Assembly (NCBI RefSeq): GCF_025263265.1 | Contig: NZ_CP079869.1 | Span: 3,782,001-3,846,000, forward strand | From: Mycobacterium sp. SMC-4 | GTDB taxonomy: Bacteria > Actinomycetota > Actinomycetes > Mycobacteriales > Mycobacteriaceae | Reading direction: 5' to 3' | Length of the DNA: 64,000 nucleotides | Shown: in pieces, positions 1 through 8,578 of the stretch | Numbering within the stretch: position 1 is the stretch's first letter | Layout of the letters: each line of letters starts with the position of its first letter | Notes under the pieces: generated by a model | Told to the model about the DNA's origin: nothing | Seen by the model: the letters and a program-made list of their open reading frames with translations, nothing else | Databases searched by the model: none | Translations under genes and position numbers: made by a program

Positions 1-1310
1 ACAATCATCTCGTCATCACGCCCCACCACGAACAGGCGACCGGTCTGGTCGAGGTAACCCATGTCGCCCGACGCCATGAACCCGTCGTGGAAATCCTTGG
101 TTTTTCCGGAGGTGTAGCCGTCGAACAGCGTGCCGCTGCGGACGAAGATCTGCCCCGTTTGCCCGGCGGGAACCTCGTTGAAGTCCGCATCGAGGATGCG
201 GATCTCGGTGCCGTCGGCGGGCCGACCAGCAGTGTCGGGCGCCGCCCGCAGATCCTCCGGCGTAGCAGTGGCGATCATGCCGGCCTCGGTCGCGTTGTAA
301 TTGTTGTAGATGACGTCGCCGAACTGATTCATGAACGAGATGACAACGTCTGGCCGCATCCGGGAACCCGATGCCGTGGCGAATCGCAAAGACTTTCCGC
401 TGTAACGGTTTCGGACGCTCGCGGGGAGGTCCATGATGCGGTCGAACATCACCGGGACGACGGCCAGGCCGGTGGCCCGATGCCGGTCGACCATTTCCAG
501 CGTGGCTTCCGGATCGAATCTGCGCCGGGTGATGATCGGGCAGGCCAGCAGTGCGGCGAACAGCAGCTGCGAGAACCCCCAGGCATGGAACATCGGAGCC
601 GCGATCACGATGGGCTCCTCCGCGCGCCATGGAACCCGGTCGAGAACGGCTTTGAGGTCACCGGCCCCACCGCTGCCCGTCGAGCGTTTGGCACCTTTGG
701 GGGTACCGGTGGTGCCGGAGGTCAACAGGATGATGTCGCTGTTCCGGCCGCTGCGCTGCGGCCGCTGTCCGAGGTGAGCCTCGATCAGTGCGTCCACGGT
801 GGGCGTCGCGCCACCGGGGGTGTCCACCCACGCCAGCACCCGGGTGGCGCCGGTGACATCGCGCAGCGCCCGGTCGACGGTCTCGGTGAACTCCTCGTCG
901 TAGATGACCACGTCGGCGCCTTCGCGCTCGATCACCTCGGCCATTGCCGGACCGGCAAACGACGTGTTGAGCAACAGTACGTCGGCGCCGGTGCGGTTGG
1001 CCGCGACCAGCGCCTCGACAAAGCCGCGGTGATTGCGGCACATCACGGCCACCGTCGTGGGTTCGGACTGTTGCAGCGCCACCGCCAACGCGTCACAGCG
1101 GTCATCGAGCTGCTTCCAGGTCAAGGTGCCCCGCTCGTCGATGATGCCCGGACGATCAGGACAGCGCTGTGCGGCCGTGGCAAATCCCACCGTCGCCGTC
1201 AGACCCGCACGTCGCACCGCCAAGCCCATGCGCAGATAGCGGTCGGGCCGCATCGGAGCGATCAGCCGAGCGCGCCACAGCGTGTTCAGCAGCCCTACCT
1301 GGTCAGCCAC
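1..1310 (-). CDS. fadD12: Long-chain acyl-CoA ligase, FadD12-like (C-terminus beyond window)
   Basis: AMP-forming acyl-CoA synthetase that would activate a fatty or other carboxylic acid with ATP and CoA. About 436 codons are visible; the C-terminal end lies off the left edge. The start is taken as GTG at 1310 (protein begins MADQVGLLNTLWRAR), four bases after the stop of the upstream acyltransferase gene. The phosphate-binding motif LLTSGTTGTPKG lies at about residues 195-206, and FHAWG and the YNATEAG acceptor region follow. The pairing of this ligase with an adjacent lysophospholipid-type acyltransferase matches M. tuberculosis Rv1427c-Rv1428c, the basis for the symbol; that assignment is by recall of family and synteny. 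The two are probably cotranscribed. Confidence 0.8.
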   Translation of the reverse strand, partial: MADQVGLLNTLWRARLIAPMRPDRYLRMGLAVRRAGLTATVGFATAAQRCPDRPGIIDERGTLTWKQLDDRCDALAVALQQSEPTTVAVMCRNHRGFVEALVAANRTGADVLLLNTSFAGPAMAEVIEREGADVVIYDEEFTETVDRALRDVTGATRVLAWVDTPGGATPTVDALIEAHLGQRPQRSGRNSDIILLTSGTTGTPKGAKRSTGSGGAGDLKAVLDRVPWRAEEPIVIAAPMFHAWGFSQLLFAALLACPIITRRRFDPEATLEMVDRHRATGLAVVPVMFDRIMDLPASVRNRYSGKSLRFATASGSRMRPDVVISFMNQFGDVIYNNYNATEAGMIATATPEDLRAAPDTAGRPADGTEIRILDADFNEVPAGQTGQIFVRSGTLFDGYTSGKTKDFHDGFMASGDMGYLDQTGRLFVVGRDDEMI

Positions 1311-1314
1311 GGCT

Positions 1315-2112
1315 TCACCCCACAATCGGGAATCGGCGCTGTTCCGCCAACTCGTCGAGTGCAGTTTGCATGACCGAGCGCACGTGGCGGTCCACTTCGT
1401 CGATGTCGGGGTCCTGACCGAACTCGGCGTGGACGTCGATCGGCTCGAGAACCTGGGTGACGATCTTGGCCGGCAGCGGCACGTTGGGCGGGAAGAACAC
1501 CGACACCCCGAACGGGAATCCGACGCTCACCGGCAGGATCTCCGCCCGAAACAGCTTCGTCAGTCCGATCCGGCGCGCCAACGAATCGCCGCGCGTCAGG
1601 AAAATCTGCGTCTCCTGGGCACCGATCGACACCATCGGCACGATCGGCACCCCCGACTCCATCGCTGTTCGGACGTATCCGGTGCGTCCGGCGAAGTCGA
1701 TTGTGTTGGCGGTCATCGTCGGCCGGTAGGAGTCGTAATCACCGCCAGGGAACACCAGCACGACCGCGCCACCGCGCAGCGCGTGCGCCGCGTTTTCTCG
1801 GCTGGCTTCGATGACCCCGGCACGGCGCAACAGGTCGCCGACGGGGCCCACGAAAATCGCTTGGTGCCCGAGCGTGTACAGCGGCCGGTCGAAACCGAAA
1901 TAGCCGTAGAACTCGGGCGCGAAGATCAGCACATCGGGGGTCAGCATTCCGCCCGAATGGTTCGACACGACCAGAGCGCCGCCCGCGCCGGGCAGCGATT
2001 CGATCCCGCGCACTTCGGCGCGGAAGTATCGCCTGATCACCGGCCCCACCCAGTTGGTGATCTGCCGGGTGAAGCCGGGGTCCCACTTGGCCATCTCGGC
2101 GCGCTCGGACAT
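1315..2112 (-). CDS. Lysophospholipid/diacylglycerol acyltransferase-like protein (Rv1428c-like)
   Basis: 265 residues, PlsC/LPLAT superfamily. These enzymes move an acyl group from acyl-CoA to glycerolipid-type acceptors at the membrane. The N-terminal half has the acceptor-site signature SNHSGGMLTPD (about residues 51-61), an H-x-(n)-D catalytic motif, and VFPGGDYDSYRP around residue 120, the usual FPxG substrate-binding block. ATG at 2112; the gene ends four bases before the FadD12-like ligase, which could supply its acyl-CoA. The promoter is shared head to head with the epimerase gene starting at 2173 and carries the motif found at several promoters in this region. Acceptor unknown. Confidence 0.75.
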   Translation of the reverse strand: MSERAEMAKWDPGFTRQITNWVGPVIRRYFRAEVRGIESLPGAGGALVVSNHSGGMLTPDVLIFAPEFYGYFGFDRPLYTLGHQAIFVGPVGDLLRRAGVIEASRENAAHALRGGAVVLVFPGGDYDSYRPTMTANTIDFAGRTGYVRTAMESGVPIVPMVSIGAQETQIFLTRGDSLARRIGLTKLFRAEILPVSVGFPFGVSVFFPPNVPLPAKIVTQVLEPIDVHAEFGQDPDIDEVDRHVRSVMQTALDELAEQRRFPIVG

Positions 2113-2119
2113 GGTGAAC

Positions 2120-2156
2120 GGATATGCTACTCTCCCCTGAAGAGAATGTCATATCC
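2120..2156. promoter_or_regulatory. Divergent promoter region with two inverted GAGARTNNCATATCC boxes
   Basis: Between the acyltransferase (start 2112) and epimerase (start 2173) genes, GAGAATGTCATATCC occurs on the plus strand at 2142-2156 and GAGAGTAGCATATCC on the minus strand (2134 down to 2120). Each box points towards one of the two genes and sits just upstream of its start. They look like degraded copies of the GAGAAT-N3-ATTCTC dyad at other promoters in the window. TAGCAT in the minus box could also serve as a -10 element. Confidence 0.5.
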
Positions 2157-2172
2157 GCAGGTAGGAGACGTG

Positions 2173-3234
2173 ATGGCGGGAACGGTGCTGGTCACCGGCG
2201 GCTTCGGCCTGGTCGGTTCCGCGACCGTGCGGCGGCTGACCGAACGCGGTCGTCGGGTTATCGTGGCCGACCTCGGCACCGAGCCCAACCGCAAGGCTGC
2301 CCAGCGGTTGCCCGCGGGAGTCACCGTGAAGTGGGTTGACCTCACCGACGCTTCCCAAACCGCGCGACTGGTGGCAGATGCCGCGCCCGAGGCGATCATC
2401 CACCTCGCGGCCATCATCCCGCCGGCGATCTACAAGAACCGAGCACTGGCCCGCCGGGTCAACGTCGAAGCCACCGCCACCCTCGTCGACGTCGCCCAAG
2501 CCCAACCCAGTCCCCCGCGATTCGTGCACGCATCCAGCAACGCCGTGTACGGCTCGCGCAATCCGCACCGGGGCATGGGGCCGGTGACCGCCGACACGCC
2601 GATGAAGCACTCCGATCTCTACAGCGCGCACAAAGCCGAGGCCGAAACGATCGTGCGGAACTCGTCGCTGGAATGGGTGGTCCTTCGCCTCGGCGGCGTA
2701 CTGACCGTCGACCCGAAGGCTATGGCCCTCAACCTCGACGCGTTGTACTTCGAGAGCACCCTGCCTACAGACGGGCGGTTGCACACCGTCGACGTCCGCG
2801 ATGTCGCCTGGGCCTTCGCGGCGGCGACCACGGCGGACGTGGCGCGGGAGATCCTGTTGATCGCCGGTGACGATTCGCATCGCGTGCTGCAGGGTGACGT
2901 CGGACCGGCCCTGGCAGGCTCCAGGGGCCTCAAGGGCGGGCTGCCGACCGGACGCAAGGGTGACCCCCACAGCGACGACGACTGGTTCGTCACCGACTGG
3001 ATGGACACCACCCGAGCGCAGGAAGCGCTGGGTTTTCAGCACTATTCGTGGCCGGACATGCTGGCCGAGGCACACCGGCAGGCCGGGCCCTCAAGGTATG
3101 TGTTACGCCTTGCGGCTCCGCTGGTCCGGGCGATCCTGACGCGGCGTTCGGCGTACCGGAACCAGCCCGGTCAATACGCCGACCCGTGGGCCGCGATCCG
3201 CCGTGGTCTGGGTGATCCTTCGCCGGATTCCTAG
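2173..3234 (+). CDS. NAD(P)-dependent epimerase/dehydratase, extended SDR
   Basis: 353 residues, extended short-chain dehydrogenase fold, probably an oxidoreductase on a hydroxylated or sugar-like/steroid-like substrate. The start is ATG at 2173, preceded by GTAGGAG at 2161-2167; longer upstream frames have no such site. The Rossmann motif TGGFGLVG is at about residues 7-14 and a D-N-(x) acidic residue follows the second strand (VADLG). The YxxxK pair lies in the segment LYSAHKAEAE near residue 156. The 3' end overlaps the convergent SDR gene by four bases. It belongs to the catabolic region by promoter motif. The precise reaction cannot be told from sequence. Confidence 0.75.
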   Translation: MAGTVLVTGGFGLVGSATVRRLTERGRRVIVADLGTEPNRKAAQRLPAGVTVKWVDLTDASQTARLVADAAPEAIIHLAAIIPPAIYKNRALARRVNVEATATLVDVAQAQPSPPRFVHASSNAVYGSRNPHRGMGPVTADTPMKHSDLYSAHKAEAETIVRNSSLEWVVLRLGGVLTVDPKAMALNLDALYFESTLPTDGRLHTVDVRDVAWAFAAATTADVAREILLIAGDDSHRVLQGDVGPALAGSRGLKGGLPTGRKGDPHSDDDWFVTDWMDTTRAQEALGFQHYSWPDMLAEAHRQAGPSRYVLRLAAPLVRAILTRRSAYRNQPGQYADPWAAIRRGLGDPSPDS

Positions 3235-4031
3235 GCAGGCCCCAACGTCGGCGCCCCGCTGTCGGGGTGGAAGTACCAGCCGCCGGCAGCCTCGGTGCCA
3301 CCGTCGACGTGCAACGTCTGGCCGGTGATGTAGCCGGCCATGTCCGAGGCCAGGAAGACTGCGGCCGAGGCAATTTCGTCGACATGGCCGGCCCGGCCCA
3401 GCGGGATCGCAGCCCCGGCGTCGACGTCCCCGGTAGCCATGGACTGCAATCCCTCGGTCATGGTCAGATCGGGGGCCAATGCATTGACCCTGATCCGGTG
3501 CGGAGCAAGTTCGAACGATGCCGTCTTCGTGTAGTTGATCACGCCGGCTTTCGCGGCGGCGTACGCCGCGTACCCGGGTGCAGCTCGCACACCCTCGATG
3601 GAGGTGACATTGATGACGCTGCCCGGCGCATCGGCGGCCACCAGCCGCCGCGCCACCCGCTGGGTGCACAGTAGGACATGGCGAAGGTTGCTGCGGTACA
3701 GCGCATCCCAGCCGTTCTCGGTGGTTTCGAGCAGTGTGGAGCCGAAGGTACCACCGGCGTTGTTGACCAGAATGGAGACGGTGCCCAGCTCTGATTCGGT
3801 GCGCTGCAGAGCGGCGTCGACGGCAGCACTGTCGCGAACGTCGAGCACCACGCCCAGACCGCCGACCGCATCGGCGGCTGCCGCACATGTGTCGGGGTCA
3901 CGTTCCCACACCGCAACCGTGGCCCCGAACGCTGCGAGCCCCTCGGCGACTCCACGGCCGATCCCCGCGCCTGCCCCGGTGACAACGGCGACGCGTCCGG
4001 TCAACAGGATGTCGGATGCAGTGATGGCCAT
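3231..4031 (-). CDS. Short-chain dehydrogenase/reductase (classical SDR)
   Basis: 266 residues, NAD(P)H-dependent alcohol/ketone oxidoreductase. It has the cofactor motif TGAGAGIG near residue 18, NNAGG near residue 90, the catalytic Ser in VTSIEG and YAAYAAAKAG carrying Tyr-x3-Lys near residue 155, and the C-terminal GQTLHVDGG typical of FabG/hydroxysteroid dehydrogenase-like SDRs. It is the last gene of a minus-strand run that begins at 23818, nine bases after the two-domain CoA transferase. Likely role: oxidising a hydroxyl group or a 3-hydroxyacyl-CoA in the pathway; substrate unknown. The stop overlaps the convergent epimerase gene by four bases. Confidence 0.8.
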   Translation of the reverse strand: MAITASDILLTGRVAVVTGAGAGIGRGVAEGLAAFGATVAVWERDPDTCAAAADAVGGLGVVLDVRDSAAVDAALQRTESELGTVSILVNNAGGTFGSTLLETTENGWDALYRSNLRHVLLCTQRVARRLVAADAPGSVINVTSIEGVRAAPGYAAYAAAKAGVINYTKTASFELAPHRIRVNALAPDLTMTEGLQSMATGDVDAGAAIPLGRAGHVDEIASAAVFLASDMAGYITGQTLHVDGGTEAAGGWYFHPDSGAPTLGPA

Positions 4032-4040
4032 ATCGGGAGG

Positions 4041-6464
4041 CTATCTGACGGGCGTGGTCCCGATGACACCGTCGGCTTCAAGCCGCGCGATGTCATGTGC
4101 ACTGAGCCCCAATTCACCCAACACCTCGCGGTTATGCTGGCCGAGAAGCGGAGCCGCCGCGGTGTGAATCCGATCCGGACCGCGCGAGCAGGTGAACGGT
4201 AGTGTGCTGTGGCGGGTCGCCGGGTTGACCGGATGCTGTACGGATTCGAAGAATCCCCGTGCCTGCAGTTGATCCAGTTCGGCCTGTCGATGTGGCTGCA
4301 ACACTTTGGCGACCGGAACTCCGTTGCGCCAGAGCGTCTCGACGATCTCGTCGGCGCTTCGCAGGCCGCACCACCGACCGAGGTGCTCGTCGATCTGGTC
4401 GTGCTGCACCCGTCGTCCCTGTGCGTCGTCCAACTCTTGGGCCATGGCCCAGGACGGGTTGCCCAACGCGTCGCGCAGCCCGGCCCATTGGGCGTCGGTT
4501 GCGACGGCGATCGCGACCCAGCTGTCGAGGCGACCGAACTCGTCGACGTCCTTACTGAGGTAAAGGTTCTGCGGCGCCGCAGCCGGTCCGCGGTTGCCGG
4601 TTCGTTCCAGCAGCGCGCCGTAAGCCGAGAATTCGATCACCTGCTCAGCGGCGATGCTGAGCGCCGCGTCGACCATCGCCGCCTCGACCATGGCTCCTTG
4701 CCCGCTCCGTCGCCGGTGCTCCAGCGCGACCAGAATCGCGTGACACGCGTGAATTCCTGCGTTGGGGTCACCGACCGAGTACGGCTCGAACGGGTTGCGG
4801 TCGGGATACCCGGTCAGCCAGCTGATCCCGGCGGCAGCCTCGATGACGTAGGCGAATGCCGGGTTGTCGCGCCACGGGCCGTCCAGTCCGAATCCCGGCA
4901 TGCGCACCATGATCACATCGGGCTTGATCGCTTGGACCGCCTCGTAGGTCAGCCCCATACTCTCCAACACGCGGGGCGTGAAGTTTTCCACGACGATGTC
5001 AGCGGTCGCGATCAGCTGCTTCAACAGCTGCCGGCCGATGTCACTCTGCAGGTCAAGCGTGATGCCCCGCTTGTTGGTGTTCAGTCCGGAGAAAATCGGT
5101 GAGCGTTCCCACCACTGTTCTTCGGTGACGGGAATCCCGGCAATGAGACGGGTGCCGTCAGGATGGCGGGTCGACTCCACGTGAATCACGTCGGCACCCA
5201 GCATGGCCAACAGATGAGTGCAACTCGGTCCGGCCCAGAACGTCGTCATGTCGACGACGCGCAGGCCCTCGAACGGCAGCCCGTCTCTCCGCGAGGGTGC
5301 GCTCACGGTAGCCGCAGTACGTGCCCGGCTACCGTCACTGCACCTTCGCGAGCGATAGTGCTCGGTGTGCTCGCCCAGGCGCGGCGCGGGCAGCGGCGGC
5401 GCCAGCATCGGCGGCGTGGTGCGGTAGGGAGGGCCGGGCTGGGTGAAACCGTCCCGCGCGTTGACGACGAAGGAGCGGCGCGCCACGAAGTGGTCAAGCC
5501 CTTCGACGTTGGCGCCGTTGGCCACCGGGGCATTGGGAATGCGGAACGCGGTGGCCAGATCGCGGATCTCGTCGACGGTCTGGTCGGCGACCCACGCGTA
5601 GAGCTCCTCGGCCTTCTCGTTGGCCTGTTCGGTGATCGACAGCGGCGACTCCTCGTCGATCCATTCGACGTGGCCGGTCATCGCGCACAGATCGAACCAC
5701 TGCTGCGCGGTGCCGCAACCGATGTCGACGAGACCGTCCTTGGCTCGGGCAATACCCGGCACCGTCAGCCGCCGCGCGTCCCGCCACGGCCGGCCCAGCA
5801 TCTCGAAATAGCTCACCGGGTAGTAGGTCAGACCCAGAATGGATGTTTCCAACATCGCCAGATCGACCAGCTCCCCACCGCCACGCAGCCGCGAGGCCAG
5901 GGTCGCCATGCTGGCGTAGGCGCCGGCCAGGTACTCCCCTACCTGACCGCCGACGTAGACCGGCGCCCGGTCCGGGGCGCCGCGGCCCAGCCCGACAATC
6001 CCGCCGGACCAGGCTTGCAGGGTGAACTCCGTTGCGGCACGGTTGCTCCACGGCCCGTCGAGGCCAAACGCGGTGATCGCGGTGACGGTCAGATGCGGGT
6101 GACGCTGCAGGATCGCCGCCGGCGCAAATCGGGGATCCGCAGCGATGCCGGGCCCGCGCGACCAGATCAGCGCGTCCGCATCGGCGAGCAACGCGTCGAC
6201 GAAATCCCCGTCGGTACCCGGCTCGGCGACCACGCTGTGTTTCGAGCACGCCAGATACGAGAACAGTGCGCCGTCGGCGCCGTCGCTGATCGGCGCGCCC
6301 GAGGCCGACCACTGCCGCAGCGGATCACCCTGTGCAGGCTCTACTTTGACGACAGTGGCACCGGCATCGGCCAACATCTTGGTGCAGTAGTTGCCGGCGA
6401 TCCCGCTGGACAGGTCGACGACGACGTAGCCGGTAATCGGGGGCTCGAGCCCGGAGTCAGACAA
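4041..6464 (-). CDS. Two-domain CaiB/BaiF (class III) CoA transferase
   Basis: 807 residues containing two tandem class III CoA-transferase domains, roughly residues 10-360 and 398-795; single-domain family members are about 360-400 residues. The family moves CoA between carboxylic acids through an Asp-bound acyl intermediate. In the first domain the expected Asp is present (LVDLAMLE, D201). In the second the same position is Glu (MVEAAMVD, E594), so the halves may not be equivalent. The linker is rich in Arg/Ser/Ala, and its DNA carries an inverted repeat (GGTAGCC / GGCTACC). Neighbours are a crotonase upstream (7-base gap) and an SDR downstream (9-base gap). Likely role: activating a pathway acid as its CoA thioester without ATP. 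Confidence 0.85.
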   Translation of the reverse strand: MSDSGLEPPITGYVVVDLSSGIAGNYCTKMLADAGATVVKVEPAQGDPLRQWSASGAPISDGADGALFSYLACSKHSVVAEPGTDGDFVDALLADADALIWSRGPGIAADPRFAPAAILQRHPHLTVTAITAFGLDGPWSNRAATEFTLQAWSGGIVGLGRGAPDRAPVYVGGQVGEYLAGAYASMATLASRLRGGGELVDLAMLETSILGLTYYPVSYFEMLGRPWRDARRLTVPGIARAKDGLVDIGCGTAQQWFDLCAMTGHVEWIDEESPLSITEQANEKAEELYAWVADQTVDEIRDLATAFRIPNAPVANGANVEGLDHFVARRSFVVNARDGFTQPGPPYRTTPPMLAPPLPAPRLGEHTEHYRSRRCSDGSRARTAATVSAPSRRDGLPFEGLRVVDMTTFWAGPSCTHLLAMLGADVIHVESTRHPDGTRLIAGIPVTEEQWWERSPIFSGLNTNKRGITLDLQSDIGRQLLKQLIATADIVVENFTPRVLESMGLTYEAVQAIKPDVIMVRMPGFGLDGPWRDNPAFAYVIEAAAGISWLTGYPDRNPFEPYSVGDPNAGIHACHAILVALEHRRRSGQGAMVEAAMVDAALSIAAEQVIEFSAYGALLERTGNRGPAAAPQNLYLSKDVDEFGRLDSWVAIAVATDAQWAGLRDALGNPSWAMAQELDDAQGRRVQHDQIDEHLGRWCGLRSADEIVETLWRNGVPVAKVLQPHRQAELDQLQARGFFESVQHPVNPATRHSTLPFTCSRGPDRIHTAAAPLLGQHNREVLGELGLSAHDIARLEADGVIGTTPVR

Positions 6465-6471
6465 CGCGGGG

Positions 6472-7452
6472 CTACTCCTTGGCCCGGTTGCGCTTGCTCA
6501 GCCGGAACTCCGGCGGGAACTTGCTGTCGTTGTCGTTGACCGCGGCCGACAGTCCGCTGTCGATGGACTCGAACATGTCGAGGTCGTCGTCGCTGTCGTT
6601 GGCCACCCCGTTGCCCATCGACTCGAAGAACGCCGATAACAGGCTGCCCATGTACTCGCCCTGCTGCTGCTTGAAGATCTCGAAGAACATCTTTTGCTGG
6701 AACACGGTGTCCACCGGTCTGTTTCGAGCGCAGGCCAGCGCGTACTTTTGGGTCTCGGCTTCCAGCCGGTCGCGGGCGACCACCTTGTTCAGAAAGTTGC
6801 AGTCGTACATCTCGGCAGCGGTGAAAGGCCGGCCGGTGAACACCATCTCCTGGAACTTGCGCAACCCCATCATCTGCACCCAGGTCCACATCCGGGGGCC
6901 CCAGCCGTGATACCGGAACGACGGGTGCCCGAACAACGCGTCGTCGGACGAAATCACCAGATCGGCGTCGGCGCACTGGTAGAAGTGCCAACCGTAGCAA
7001 TAGCCCTTGGCCTCGACGATGCTGATCTTCTTGAAGTCCTGCAGGGCGCGGTTGCCGGCCTGAGAGTTGGCGTACCAGGCGCTGATGGTGGCGCCGTTGC
7101 GGAACGTCCCCTTCGGCGGATAGGTGACCTCACCGACGCCGTCATCCTCCAACCGCAGTTCGGCCAACCGGGCCGCCGGATTGTCGTTGCCCTCCATGAA
7201 CTCCGGGAGGTCGGCACCGCTACCCAGGTTGTCCCCGGCGCCGCGGATGATCACGACCTTGACGTCGTTGTCGGCGTTGGCTGCGCGCAGCACGTCGGCG
7301 TAGCGCAGCCGCGCCAGCGACGTCGGTGCGTTGAGGAACTCCGGCCGGTTGAACGTGATGGTGGCGATCTTGGTCTTCGGGTCCTTCTCGTAGAGGATGA
7401 TCTCCTCAGGCGTGGGGCGCTCAGCGGCCGTAGGCGCGGGCCGCTCAGCCAT
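6472..7452 (-). CDS. Crotonase-superfamily protein lacking the usual catalytic glutamates
   Basis: 326 residues from ATG at 7452 (MAERPAPTAAERP); a GTG at 7464 would add four residues. The ATG overlaps the upstream M24 gene's stop by eight bases, typical of coupling here. The fold is enoyl-CoA hydratase/isomerase: NRPEFLNAP near residue 35, an oxyanion-hole region GSGADL near 77, and a second at EAKGYCYGWHF near 147. Aligned with rat crotonase, the Glu144 and Glu164 positions are Y158 and S178, so ordinary hydration of an enoyl-CoA is unlikely. Other crotonase chemistries such as C-C hydrolysis or decarboxylation are possible. The acidic C-terminal tail (about residues 255-326) is unusual. 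Confidence 0.75.
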   Translation of the reverse strand: MAERPAPTAAERPTPEEIILYEKDPKTKIATITFNRPEFLNAPTSLARLRYADVLRAANADNDVKVVIIRGAGDNLGSGADLPEFMEGNDNPAARLAELRLEDDGVGEVTYPPKGTFRNGATISAWYANSQAGNRALQDFKKISIVEAKGYCYGWHFYQCADADLVISSDDALFGHPSFRYHGWGPRMWTWVQMMGLRKFQEMVFTGRPFTAAEMYDCNFLNKVVARDRLEAETQKYALACARNRPVDTVFQQKMFFEIFKQQQGEYMGSLLSAFFESMGNGVANDSDDDLDMFESIDSGLSAAVNDNDSKFPPEFRLSKRNRAKE

Positions 7453-8578
7453 GGACGGCCTCACCGTAGGCCGGGGCCGCCGACATCACGTCGGCGCCAT
7501 CGGCAGTGATCAACACGGCGTCGCGGGTGAACACCGCACCGACTCCTTGTTCCCACACATAGGCGCTCAATGCCAACACCATGCCTTCCTCGAGTATGTC
7601 TGCTTCGGCGGTCGCCCGCAGGGTCGGTGTCACGACCGGCGGGTCGAAACCGAGCCCGAGACCGTGCGCCACCGGCATCGCCGGCAGTCGCTCGCCGGCC
7701 CGCACGTAGGCGTCCAGCAGACCGCTCGTCGGCAAGCCAGGTCGGCAGGCCTCAAGCAGTCCGTCCCAGAGGTCATCTCGACGCCGGTACAACGCACGCA
7801 CGGCGTCGGTGGGCTGGCCGACGAGCAGCGTGCGGGCCACCTCGGCAACATATCCGTCGGCCAACACCCCGGCCGACAGCGCCACCAGGTCCCCGTCGCG
7901 CAGCGCACCGTCTCCATCCACGCGCCGCCACGGGTGTTCCTTCGACGTCACCCATGCGGCGTCCTGGGTCGCCGGGGTACTCACACCACCGGCCGCCTCG
8001 GCCTCCAGGATGGTGCCGGCCAGTGCCCCCTCGGTGGCGCCAGGACCGAGTGCGGCGGCGCCCGCGGCCAAGGCCTGGTCGGCCACCACAAGTGCGCGCC
8101 GCAGCGCTTGCACTTCCTCGGGCGTCTTGACGCGGCGGGCAGCCTGCATCGCTGGTTCGGCGTCGAGAAGTTCTGCATTCGGGAACGCCATCGACAGCAG
8201 CTGGGCGAACATCGGTGTCAGCGCGTCGGTTCCGACCCGACGCATGGTGTCGGCACCCTTGATGTTCTGCAGAATCCCGACCAGTGTCATGGGGTTCCAC
8301 GCGTATCCGTACAGGTTCTCGTGTGGGATCTCTTCCGGGATGCCCTCGTCCCACGTGCTGTTGAGGTGGATCTCACCGGTGGCACGCACGAACTCGCAGA
8401 TCGGCCCGAACGGACGCGTGCCCACCACCCACAGTTGCGGCGCACCGGAGATGTAGCGGACGTTGGCTTGCCGGCCCAGCACCAGCATGTCGAGGTCGTG
8501 CGCTGCCATCTCAGCGAGGGCGCGCTCCCGACGGCTCACACGCAGTGCACGACCATCGGCTTCGATCTCAGTTCCCAC
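7445..8578 (-). CDS. M24 (creatinase/Xaa-Pro peptidase fold) protein with degenerate metal site
   Basis: 377 residues, the pita-bread fold of M24 aminopeptidases with an N-terminal creatinase domain (about 1-150). Of the five dinuclear-metal ligands of peptidases in this family, only His is retained (PVAHGLGLG, H305). The two Asp positions are S235 and E246, and the two Glu positions are S338 and R352. It is therefore probably not a metallopeptidase; it may be a metal-free hydrolase, as creatinase is, or a regulatory partner of the intact paralogue next door. Its start at 8578 overlaps the end of that paralogue by 11 bases, supporting equal expression. Start ATG/MGTEIEADGR chosen by this overlap. 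Confidence 0.8.
   Translation of the reverse strand: MGTEIEADGRALRVSRRERALAEMAAHDLDMLVLGRQANVRYISGAPQLWVVGTRPFGPICEFVRATGEIHLNSTWDEGIPEEIPHENLYGYAWNPMTLVGILQNIKGADTMRRVGTDALTPMFAQLLSMAFPNAELLDAEPAMQAARRVKTPEEVQALRRALVVADQALAAGAAALGPGATEGALAGTILEAEAAGGVSTPATQDAAWVTSKEHPWRRVDGDGALRDGDLVALSAGVLADGYVAEVARTLLVGQPTDAVRALYRRRDDLWDGLLEACRPGLPTSGLLDAYVRAGERLPAMPVAHGLGLGFDPPVVTPTLRATAEADILEEGMVLALSAYVWEQGVGAVFTRDAVLITADGADVMSAAPAYGEAVHG

Noticed and set aside
87..1373. Long plus-strand reading frame of 428 codons
   Set aside because: It is antisense to the FadD12-like ligase, whose motifs are intact on the minus strand; the frame is a high-GC shadow with Arg/Gly/Asp-rich composition.
5163..6539. Plus-strand frame of 458 codons opposite the CoA transferase
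   Set aside because: No recognisable family and Gly/Arg-rich shadow composition; the opposite strand encodes two complete CoA-transferase domains.
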